Assembly (NCBI GenBank): GCA_030063045.1 | Contig: JAQSEB010000159.1 | Span: 62,001-126,000 of the forward strand | From: Pratylenchus scribneri | Lineage: Eukaryota; Nematoda; Chromadorea; Rhabditida; Pratylenchidae | Length of the DNA: 64,000 nucleotides | Reading direction: 5' to 3' | Part shown: piece after piece, positions 37,482 to 49,100 of the stretch | Layout of the letters: every line of letters begins with the position of its first letter | Position numbering within the stretch: position 1 is the stretch's first letter | Notes under the pieces: generated by a model | What the model was told of the DNA's origin: nothing | Seen by the model: the letters and a program-made list of their open reading frames with translations, nothing else | The model's database searches: none | Translations under genes and position numbers: made by a program

Positions 37482-39255
37482 ATGAGTCATTACTATAAAA
37501 AATTCAAGGTGATAATGGCGGTTTGTGCCAAAAACCGATTCTGTTCTTTAATTTTTTTAATATTCATTCTCATCAAACAAACAATGCAATGTGCCCCTGG
37601 AAACATTGGTACAACTACAGGAGGAGCAGCAGGAGGAGGTGATTTCTTTTCTTTTAAATTCATCTTATTTTTGTTTTTCTATTTCAAAAAAGGTACTGCC
37701 ACTAATGCTCCTGGCGTAAACACTGTGGCCCCAACTGCTGGCCCAACTGCTGCTCCAATCACATGTACTGGCACTGAAGCAACTGGTGTCCGTGGGATAA
37801 CAGCGCAACCCGGCGATGGTGCTTGCGGAACTTGCACTGGCACAACCGCTGATTGCCCTGCTTTCAATTGGCCAACAGTGAGGGCGCAAGGATTTGAATA
37901 TGTCATATATTCAATCAGTCAAGGAAATGCCGCTGTAAGTTTTAAACAGTACGAGGGTAATACAATAATAGAAAAGAAAGGGTCAATATAAATACAGACA
38001 AGTTCATAATAGTATTATAAATATAAAATTATCTTAAATTTAAGTAAATTTGAATTTATTTGAAAATCTAAATATTAAATTTTATTAATATTAAATTATT
38101 CATTTTTTTTATCCTTCATTACATAATTCCGAGCCAAGCTTTTGGCCATAGTTTAAAAAAGCAGTTAATATATTGGAAAGTGATATGCTTTTCAAAAAGT
38201 CAAAATGACCTTATAAAAATAATAATTTTATAATATATATATATATCTTTAAGTGTAATGAACAAAATTTTTGATAAAATTAAATTTATAGGCTATAAAA
38301 GTTAAAAATTTGAAAAGTCACATTTAATAAATTTTTTTTACAATTTTCAAGTGCCATATCGCTTTCTGTATATTGTAGCTTTTTAAGATTTGGCTAATAA
38401 TAATTTTCCATACTTGTTAAGTTTGTATCCCCTTTTTGAAAAGTGCTTGGTCCCCCCTATAGGTCATCAGGTTAAGGGTTGTGGTCATTCTGGGATATGT
38501 TAGGGATTGGATTAGGATGATGTAAAAATCATCTCAAATGTATTCTAAACCCAAACCCTAATACCAAAAGGGGACCCTTCATTTTTTCCACACTTTTTCC
38601 TAGGTGACCCAAAAAGGGGATACAAAATTAACAAGTACCAATTTTTCTACAAACCATATAGGCTTGTTTGGCCGAAATGCAAAATATCAAAAATGCTGGC
38701 ATAAAAGTGTCGCCTTCACATGAAGCCGTTCCAAATCTGAATTCTGGTACAGCGCAGGCAACATTCTTTGCTCAACAAGGTGGTGGAGCATGGGTCAACG
38801 ATGGATTGACTTTGCCCGGCACATTGCATCTGCAGACCTCCGCCGGCTGTCCTGGAGTTGACCCAGCAACTTTTAATCAGGGCGCATGTTGCTATGGCAT
38901 GACCCCAGCGCAATTGGTACAATGGATCAGCGAATTTTCTTCAACATATAGGACACTGACAGGGCGTACCGTTATTATTTCAACCGATGTCCCTTTTTGG
39001 AGATTGTGCATGCAAAATTCGAATGCATTTGTAGCAAATCCATTGACCATTGCATTTGAGAATTGCCCTTCCGCCCCTGCCGTAACACCTGGTGGTTGTC
39101 CACTGTTTGAATTGCCATGGTCCATGTTCACAACTTGGTTGGACCGAAGGACAGTGATTAATGGCATCGGCAATGGAATACCCCAATTCAATAATCAATA
39201 CTTTGGAAGCTCATGCATGTTGGACCAATGGGCGAGAGCACAAATAACTGTATAA
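37482..39255 (+). CDS. Chalaropsis-type GH25 lysozyme-like protein, catalytic pair replaced
   Basis: Exons 37482-37638, 37693-37934 and 38662-39255 give 330 residues. A second Met at 37515 fits the secretion signal better (CSLIFLIFILIKQTMQC). A Gly/Thr/Ala/Pro-rich linker follows. The GH25 barrel shows AFNWPTVRAQGFEYVIYSIS, MQNIKNAGIKVSP, DGLTLPGTLHLQT, QLVQWISEFSSTYRTLTGR, VIISTDVPFWRLCMQNSNAF and FELPWSMFTTW, much as in fungal/bacterial Chalaropsis lysozymes. There the LPGxLDLE strand carries the catalytic Asp and Glu; here it reads LPGTLHLQ. Muramidase activity is therefore doubtful, while the fold looks kept. Intron 1 is 54 nt, in frame and open, so a retained form would still be readable. 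Secreted; role unknown. Confidence 0.85.
38409..38639. mobile_element. foldback MITE, GGTACTT family
   Basis: Ends ATACTTGTTAAGTTTGTATC and the inverse of GGTACTTGTTAATTTTGTAT. Inner arms carry AGGTCATCAGGTTAAGGG-type sequence. It lies in the last intron of the GH25 gene. Confidence 0.82.
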
Positions 39256-39926
39256 ATTGAACAGATTTTTTTTCAATTTGCATTTTTAAATAATAAAAAT
39301 ATTAATAAATTTGTGATAATGTCTTATGTTAAATGCAATTGTAAATTGTGAATATGTCAACGATTTTGCTAATTTATGAGCATTTGAGAAAATAAATTGA
39401 GTATTTTTTATGAAAATGTTGAAGTATTATGTTTTTCCAATTTTTAGTAAAAGAAATTCATTTATTTTCCATATAAATTATTTTATTCCCATTTTTAATA
39501 TTTTTATCACTTTTTTCATTTGCGCATTTAGAAGTTAAAATTTTATTTTCCAAATGCAAATATTTTTCGATTTGCTATGTTCTTTTGCCCGCACATTTTA
39601 ATCTAGCTTCTTGCAGATTCTCATAATAGTAAAAGCGAGAGATATATGATAAATTTTTTCTTTAATCGATAAGTTAAATTTCAAAAGCTAAAAATCCATA
39701 AAATCCACTTTTTAATATGCAAACTTGATATATTAAATCATAAAAAACAACCCTCAAATACAGAACCAATTCTAGAATTGCCATATTCCCATTTCATAAC
39801 TGATTTTTTTGCGTTTTAAAATGAAGCATCAAATATTAATACAATTATTTATCATAGATATTAATTCAAATGTTTCAAATAAAAAAAATACAACAATAAA
39901 TATAAATATTATAATTTATTTTGCAA
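39256..39926. other. convergent spacer, GH25 and GT92 gene 2
   Basis: AT-rich 3' flanks of two convergent genes. Several AATAAA/ATTAAT-type sites lie just after 39255. No exon seen. Confidence 0.5.
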
Positions 39927-42900
39927 TTAAAAGTCTGTACACTCTGCCTCTAATTCTAACAATCTTTCTATGAGAATGGCGCAGTTGAAATTTATTCTTT
40001 TCATAAATTTTCGCATCCTCATCTTCTTCTCCCATTTCCATTTGTTATTAGCATTCACACAACCAAAATCCATCTGTTTTGTATTTAATGCGTCATGATG
40101 TAAATAGTTACTAAAAAAAATTTAATAAAATATCCAACAATTTTAATATTTTATTGTTATTTGACTATTTTTAATCGAAAATAAGGCCATTTACTTATTT
40201 ATTAAATGAATAGACGGAAAAATTTTTCAAATGGATATCCATTTCTATGGAGATTAAATTATGTATACACGCAATTAAGGTTCTCGGTTTCAAAAATAGA
40301 TACTTTTAACTTGTCGCGACATTTGCGCACTCTATTAAAAACCCGACATTTGCCCACTATTTTAACTAGGGATTAGGGCTAGGGTTAGGTTTAAGGGCAG
40401 GCATTGGTTTATGGGGGCTATGGGTTTGGGGATTCTATATAAGTTTGACTTGAATAAAAAATAGTGCGCAAAAACTCGGCGAAGCACTTTTAAAACCGAA
40501 ATTGGAAATTTTTACTCAAAAAATAGGAGTAATTGAAAACGAAAGCAAACTTTTTTTAAAATCAAATTTTAAAACCGACACTTTCTCAAAATCGATTTTG
40601 GAAAACCCTTTAAAAAATTAAATTTTTATGTAAATAATACTAAGTAAATATATCGATTTAATGAATGAATAATGTAATCAAAATTCAGATAGTTAATTTA
40701 TTTGATAGTTTATATGCATTTATTTTTAATATATTAAAGCAAATGCAGAAATCCAACAAAATTCTACAGGTTTTCCAGTACCATGCATATGCGTTTGTCT
40801 CTCTATTTTCATTTGTTTTAATAAATCAGAATGTGTTAATCATCACATTTATTTTCAAATTAAATTTACTCATAAGTTAATCCTACAATTAAATATATCA
40901 TTTCTTATTTTCAATATAATTTCAGCAATATTCTTAAGCCAATCGATTAATTACCCATGCGTAGAATAAATTAATAAGTAAAGTTTACCACAATTTCAAG
41001 AATATATGGAAACATTATTTTCACCAGTGGCTTAATGTAAAATTTATATACTCTAATCGACAAATATTTAAGTTATTTAATTAATTTTGAACCTGCATTG
41101 ACTGGTGTTGCTGAAATTTTCTCTAATTTTATTCAATTTGATATGGAATTCTGCATTAAATTTTCGGAATTGATTCATAAACGATTCAGTTCTAGGCAAT
41201 CTTTCAATTAAATTGCTCAAATTTGTATGTTGAATTAGAATAGTGCGTAAATGTTGTGTCATTAATTTGGAAGCATTTGTCAGTGGGGCGAAGAGAAATG
41301 CATTATCCGTATTGAGTTGTTTTAATTTTGGTAATGTGTTCTTAAAAAATTAAAATTTCCATTTAAATGATTAATTCTATAAATAAATTTGATATAATTT
41401 CGCTACAATTAAAATTGCAAAAATATTTTTTAATTTTAATTAGATACAAAAAAGTTTCTTTAAAAATTTTTTAAGATTATATTTAGGATTAGGTTGTAGG
41501 ACTATCAAGGGTTCTAGGGTTTGGGCTCTTGTAGGATTAGGATTAGAGCTTTGCCATAATTCATTTTTGCGTAAATTGTTTTTTGGTTTATTATTCATCA
41601 CCATCAGTTACAAATAGGCCAATTTATATTATCAAAATGTTAATAATAGCGTTTTATGTAGATTATCGAGTAGTTATTGATCATTAAGACAGAAAAAATT
41701 TGGCCAAGTTATTGCCAAAAAAATTATGAAATTTATTTTACGCCAAATTACATGTAAAAAGAATGCGAATTTAGTGAGGCAGAAAATTACTTTAAAAATT
41801 TAATAGTAGAATAAAAATTTTATTTTCTTTTTTAAAAGATTTCATTAAATCTGACCCTTTTTCATTTTTTATGTAAATCACGTTGCGAGTTCTTAATGAA
41901 ACCCACTTGCCGATCACTAATTTTTATGCTAAAGGGAAATCTGATTTTTTGAATAATTTTTAAAAAATGAAATTTCTGATTTAGAAATGAGATGAGGAAT
42001 TATTATGTAGCGGAAAAATAAAAATATTTTTTCAATCATAAATTAAATTTTGTACATTATATCCAGACTCCAATAAATGTCGCAAATGCATGATTTGTGC
42101 ATCTTTATAGGGAACCATCAGTGGTTTTCCACCTGGTTCCATTATCCAAACCCGATGCAACCACACAACTTCCACTCGATCAGGTATTACAACAATTTTT
42201 GTATAAAATTCGGGTGCTGTTGGCTTTGGATCAGCAATGGGGTTCATCATGAAAATTCCGATTGTCCAAAAATCATTAATAGTTCGAGCCTTGAATAAAA
42301 AAAAATTAATTTAAATTTTATGTAATTTTTAATTTAAAACACCGATAATTTTTCCAAAATGTTTCACAATAATTTTTTTAAATTTTTACATTTTTTCATT
42401 CTGATATTTTCGAATGATGATGATGATAATAGGAAAACGGATTAATAATATGAATAAATTAATTTTAGAAATATCGGAAAAAATTTTTGTGGATCTCTTC
42501 TTGGCTATAAAAATACAAAAAAAAAAACAACTTACAAATTCCTCGATGTTATTTCCCATCAAATCATTAGTAATATCATCTATGGGATATAATTTTTAAT
42601 AATATCATTATTTTTTTAATAATATAAATAGATTTAGGTATAATTATCCTAAATTAAATAACTATACTATTTTATAATTTTTTTCCATCCAAAAAGGAAG
42701 AATTTTTCAACAAGTGTTATGAAATTTTTAAAATAAATCTTTCATATATATCATTATAGCCTAGGGCCTGATCTCCTATATTCCTAAACTAATGTCCGAA
42801 TTTATCAATGGACGGGTAATAATCAAATGTTTGATTGATAATTTAACTATAAATAAAGCAATATCGATAATAAATTTTTAACCGAGATTTTTTAAATAAG

Positions 42901-45073
42901 AATCGTGAACTCGCAATAGTAATTCAGGTGAATCCGGATGTTGAATGGATAGATTTGTAAAAATTGGTGCCAACGGTTTGAAGTCGGGTGGTGAAGAAAT
43001 TATAATATCGTCCAATGTAGTAAAAGCAATGAAATTTGTATTGTCTCTGTGCTCATATAAACATTCCTTTAGATAGAATAAAATTAAATAAATATTTAAA
43101 TTTTAAGAAATGAAATTATATGAGAAAATTTATGTATTCAAAATTTTTTTAAAATTATTAAATAGAGAAATCCCATATCGATATTCAATATTTCGTAATG
43201 GAGAATTTTTTTATAATGTATTTACACATAACAGTTTTGATATATAGTAAAGGAATTTTATTGAATGATATAAAAATCATTTTATATTGGAAATTTTATG
43301 ATGAATTTGAATAAAATATGCACAATATTTATATTTTATAAATTGATTTTGGCAAAAATTAAGAAAAATGGGGGTACTTTACCTATGTATTTACTTATAT
43401 ATTAGTATGCAAATATTCCTTCCAAAAATTACCAAATGTTACCCCTAAAATTGGTAAATCCTAAGATTATTTTTTAAATAGTTTTATAATCAATTATGAA
43501 TAATTAAGATGAGAAATTCAAAAAAATTTAAAATCTACTCCCAGATAATATATAAGTGCCGAAAAAGGTTAATGTTGAAAAATATTTTTATAAATTCCTA
43601 AACGACTTTTTTCAAGGGCAATTTGATGAGTGGATATAGTATTTAATTCAGCTTTTGCAAATCTTTTCATCTTAATAAAAGAATGACACTCTAATTATAA
43701 AAACATTATGCTAACCAAAGCATATTTAGTTGAAAATATTTTATAGTCAATATTCAACGCAGCATGAAGAGCTTAATTGAATACTGCTAATTATTTTCAA
43801 TAATAATGCAAATTAATGAACAAATATGAATTGTACATGATTAGATATTTTGACCTTTAGTTTGAAATAAATAATAAATAAATTATTCTTGATAATAATT
43901 TAGTAGCATTCGATTCAAATCAAAGAACAGCTTTTAATTTAATAAATGCGCTATAATTATTTTCATTAAAAATTGCTTAATATAATGTGATAAAGTTGCC
44001 ATTATTTTATTTACACATGACTATATTTGAAAAATTTAATGAATTCTAAAATCAGAATAATACTCACTCTGCATATTGAATTATAATTGAAAAGATATGG
44101 GAACAACTTTCTTTACATTTTCTTGATTTTTATAAGAAAATAGGGTATTTTATTCTCTAATAAGCCATTTTGTTTTCTAAATCCTCGACTAAATTGACCC
44201 GCAACTATTCGCTCACATTATATTCAATCGCTTCATGGTTCCACTCTGTTTCCATATTAGGATTAAAATCTATTAAACCGTTATTTTGAACTAATGGCAT
44301 TTTGAGTGAAGTTCGAAGTCGAAGGAAGCCAGTTGCCGCATACAATTGGGCAATATCATAAACCGCTGATTGGATGCTAAGCAAATACAGCACAACCATA
44401 TCTACTTCTTGCAATCTTTAAAAAAATCAAAAAAAATTTATTTTAAATATTCATTAAACTTTGCTATCTCCAGCGATGTGATTAGGAGATGCCAACTTTC
44501 GAAAAAAAATCTTCGTCCAATGCAATAAATCAATTTACGTTGAACTCCGTCTGATGCATGAGAGTCAATATAAATTTCGATAATATAATTTTCTAATATT
44601 TAATTTTCGATTTTTGATTTACTAACCTCTAATGCCGTTTGTTTGTTTACCAGAAATCGCGTTTTTTGTACATTGGCAATATCGCATTTTTAAAATTTAA
44701 TAAAAATTAATTAGAAAATTTTTGTAAATTTCTTTTATAATTTTTAAATAAGAAAATAAAATACTTTTTAGAATTAATTAAAACTTTATGATATGGCAGT
44801 AATATTGAAAAATTAAAAACACTCATCTCCTCATTTCCATTCATTTTTATTGCATTGAAAGGGCAAAAGAACGCATAAGTGTGAATTCGACAAAATCCCG
44901 GTTTTAACATTGGCGAAATAATGGCATTATTTAAAAAATATTTTGGTAAAAAATTATTTGTGGTCGAATTTCCAATAATTGCGCATTTAAATGATATATT
45001 TTCCAAAGGAGAATTTTCAGAATGCAAAATGTTAAGCATGGTGAAAGTGCCACATTTTCTTGAACCATTAATT
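39927..45073 (-). CDS. GT92-like glycosyltransferase, gene 2 (left arm of inverted pair)
   Basis: Exons (minus): 45073 to about 44770, about 44690-44641, 44550-44460, 44415-44217, 43066-42883, 42579-42536, 42289-42056, 41340-41093 and 40110-39927. Blocks: GFCRIHTYAFFCP, RKLIYCIGRRFFFESWHLLI, DMVVLYLLSIQSAVYDIAQL, ECLYEHRDNTNFIAFTTLDD, IVVIPDRVEVVWLHR and a C-terminal NYLHHDALNTKQMDFGC. The order matches GT92, and exon lengths equal those of gene 3 (184 and 234 nt for two exons). Where gene 1 has IDWDD, this gene has TTLDD, so the DxD motif is altered and the activity or metal use may differ. An N-terminal anchor exon was not found. The intron at 44459-44416 is almost identical to that of gene 3. 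Confidence 0.82.
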
Positions 45074-46127
45074 CTAAATAATATTTAGCAATGACAGCTA
45101 ATTTGTTTATAGAAAATTAGCTTACAAAAATTTTTTCTCACTTTTAAATGAGCGTATGACAAAAATATATTCTTGTTGATCAATTTTCACCCAAAATTTA
45201 TTCATTTGAAATAAAATGTCGCACAAAATTAATGTATTAATAATCGACCATGGCAATAAACTTTGGCAAAATATCATTCTCAGGAATTGTAAATTAGCTT
45301 AAAATTGGTGATAATGAGGAAACATAGGAAGAATACCGAAATTGATTTTTATTTAAAAATTTATTTTATAACCCCGAAATAATGGAGAGCAATTTCATTG
45401 TTGGAAAAAATGACATTATCAATTTTCAAATCTGCTGAGCGCAACAATGGATGGATGGGGGCAAATCGCATCCCTTTATTCTTGACCAGGCAGTTGCGCA
45501 TGCATATATCCCATTAGCATGCGAAATGGGCGTACTCTGTTACAATGGATCGACCGGCGATGCTATCCACATTTTTCATGAGTACTTATAATGAAGAAAT
45601 TATTTATTCCATTTCCGCGTTCACATTTTTAAAATATTAATTTCATTTAAATAAAATTATTAATTTTTCATTTTATTTTCTTCAAAATAGTATATACTCT
45701 TTTCTCTCCAATAATTCCCCACCCTCGATTTTGAGGATCCATAGCTTCTGGTAAAGTGCATTTTGTAAATTTTTTTTTTGTATTTTCTTAGTTTTAAATT
45801 CTAAAATTCGCTCTCCATAAATTAAGAAGCTGACACTCAATCTTTCCATTTTTTTGAGCGGTTGAAATATAATTCCCCATGGGGAATTAAAAGAGTATAT
45901 ACTGTAATGCATTCAGGATTTTGTGAACTTTCTTCATTGCCATTGCCATGACTGCACCGCATGGATTGCCAATTTTAGAAATGAAATAATCCACATTCAA
46001 AATCCAACACATTTTTTCTAAATAGTACATGCAAATGAAACAAAAAACATTCATAAAATCTTGCAAAAGATTTTTCTTGTAAAAAAGGTTTTTTTAATAT
46101 AAATTTAATCATTTTTGCAGACGCCCA
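45074..46127. other. shared spacer between head-to-head GT92 genes
   Basis: Likely contains the promoters of both genes and perhaps the missing first exon of gene 2. It includes a MITE at 45689-45903. A GC-richer patch around 45430-45580 (TGGATGGGGGCAAATCGCATC) was not assigned. Confidence 0.5.
45689..45903. mobile_element. small TIR element
   Basis: Inverted ends AGTATATACTCTTTT and AAAAGAGTATATACT with adjoining AATTCCCC motifs. No clear target duplication seen. Confidence 0.65.
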
Positions 46128-49100
46128 ATGCCATGGATTTGTTTGTTTATTCTCATCTTATTGTATAGTGTAATATATAATAGAAATGTAAAATATTCAA
46201 TGGGGGAAATTCAATCGCAACCGGAATATTTATATATACTCCGCTCATTTAAAAGCATTAAGACTTATATGTACGTGAAAAAGTCTAAATTACTCTATAG
46301 AAAGGTATTAGAAGAGAGCAAATTTTATGAATTAATTTTTAATTTTTATTTGTATAATAATTTTTTTATTAAAAAATATGCGACATTTTCGATTTTATTG
46401 ATAAAAATAAAATCATCACAATCAGGAATGGGTTCGATGTTTCGATTTTTTCGTTTCGATGTCGATTTTCGGTCATTTTTGGCATCGAAATTTCGTTTTT
46501 CGGTCTCGAAAATTTTTTGACCCTCCGAAATTTCGATTTTTTTATTTGGGTCATCGAACCCATCCCTGATCACAATCTTTTGCAGATGATTAAAACAGAT
46601 GCCTGATTAGTAGATTAGTACTCTGATTTAGAATCAGCACAATTAAAAAAACTCAAATTTAATTAATGAAAACTAATTTTTATGAACTCTATTTCATAAG
46701 AATGCGTTTTTGATATCAAATTAAAATATTCTAAAAAGAGCTTATGCTCAAGATATGATAATTTTTATATCATATGCAAAAGTCGAATAACCATATTGAC
46801 ATGATATTGATGAAAATTATAATAAATATTTCTATTTGATTTGTTCATGTTCAATTCAGTAAAATCAGCTTTCCCACTGTTTCTGAAAAATTCAAACATT
46901 TCATTGTAAAACTAAGGGTACTTATTGACTTGTTATCCACCTTTTGGGGCAACCAGGAAAATGCTCCTTTTTGTATCATTAGGATTAGGATTAGGGTCAT
47001 GTAGGGTCAATCAGGGATAGGATATCATCTAACATAACTCTAATAACCCTAACAATAATCATTTTCCTAATGACCCAAAGCGTAGACCTCCTTCAACTTT
47101 TCACTTTTCAAAAAAGCGGATAAAAAAATTTATAAGTACTCAACAAGGATATACATACTTAATTAGTTGATAAATAAAATATTATTTTATTAAAAAAATC
47201 TAGATGGGTACTCTTTTTAGCGTAAATGGTAAGCGACAATGTGGCACTTATACATTGGTCAATATTCTTGATTCTGATTTTTCGTCCATATTGAAAAGGC
47301 AATTGGATATAAAATGTGCAATTTCTGATATTGCATTAGGAAATAACAGTGCACCCATTTGGAAAGATGTCATAATTGCACCAATGCTCCGACAAGGACT
47401 GTGTCGAATGCATACTTTTGGTTTCTTTTGCCCCTCTGAAAATGGGAATCAGCAGCAGATATGTTATTTCCTTATGCTAATTTAAAAAATAATCATTCGA
47501 GACTCATCTTTGGGCATATAAGATGATTTTCATGGTACTTATAGAGTTTGGGTCCTTTGGAATCCTTAAGAAATTTTGAAATTTTTTTTGAATTTTGTGT
47601 AAATTGATATACCAATTGACGCGTCTTGACGAGCTGGTTACGAAAATGTTTTGATTTCGCATAAAACCCAAAAATAAAAAAAAGTTATGACCTCATGAAA
47701 ATCTTAAAGTGAAGGGTCCCACCACCCCCTTATAGGTCTGAACTCGAAAAATTTTTTGGAAATTTTTTCGGCCAATTTATAATTCATACGACGCGTCTCG
47801 ACGAGCAGTGTGCGAATCTGTCATCGGTTATGCCTATAACTCAAAAATAAAAAAGTTACAGTCGCACAAAAAATACGGATTGGCACATTCCGTCGAGATT
47901 AAAATGGCCATAAATTTTTTAGTTTTGAGTTTTAGATCAAACCGATGACAGATTCTCACACTGCTTATCGAGACGCGTCGAATGAGCTATAATTTGCCCA
48001 AAAAAATTTTCAAAAAATTTTTCGATCGAAATTTCTTAAGGATTCCATAGGACCTAAACTATATAAGTACCGATTTTCATTGCACCAAAAAAAATCCAAG
48101 TTTTCTGATGTTTTCGGTCATGTGATAATCGCCCAATGTGACCAAAGAATTAAAGACTGAAATTTACGGACATTTACAAAATATAAAATTAAAATCAACT
48201 TTAAATTTCTTCAATTATCAAAAAAGTGAAATTGCAAATTTGATTTTTTTAAAAAAATCATTTTTTTCGAATTTTTGAAAATTTCTCTAAGTAAGATATG
48301 AAATTCTTAATTTTTAATTTTTAACTTAAAAATTTTTAAAAAAATTTATTCATCAAATACTATAAAAAAATAATAATGCATGCTTTTTTTTTAACACCTG
48401 CAACATATATGTAAATCAGAAAACTTCATTTCAAATTGGATATGGAAAACCATTTGAGGTAAATTTAAAATTTTTTATTCCATTTCTGTGTATAAATTGA
48501 TAAAGAAATGCTACGCCTAATATTGAGATTAGCCAATTCATGAGAATTGACCAAATATTTGAGAATTCGCGGATAGGCAGCCAATTCTCAATATTTGGCT
48601 AAATTTTTAGAATTTTCAATATTTGGTCAATTGTCAAGAATAGTTGATAAACATTATAAAATAATGGTGACTGGGAACTTCTCAACCTGTGGAATTTGTC
48701 GATGTTGTTTTAATTATAGTAATTAAAGGTGAAAGATAAAGTTTGATAAATGATAATATGTTATTAGCAGGGAAAATTTTTTTTTCTTTTATTCATTATA
48801 TTATCTCGCCCTTACAATATTTTATCATATTTTATTACCGTAAATATTCTATTAGAAGCCCAGTCTCTAGTAGAAGCCCACCCCTCGAAAAATTTATGTC
48901 AAAAAAAACCAATTTAGAGGTGAAATTAAGCCGAAAAACGCATTTTTTGTCTCAAAAATTTCATAAAAGTCTCCCCTCGGAGGGCCTTCGAAATTTATAA
49001 GCCCATGGGCTTCTAATAGAATATTTACGGTATTTATTTTTTATTATTTTGTGAAACTAACATTAAAGAATTAAAAATTATGTACCTAATTTGTAATTGC

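Noticed and set aside
48420..48458. Extra exon of GT92 gene 3
   Set aside because: It has good AG and GT borders, but in the phase required by the next exon it contains a stop, so it was left out of the model.
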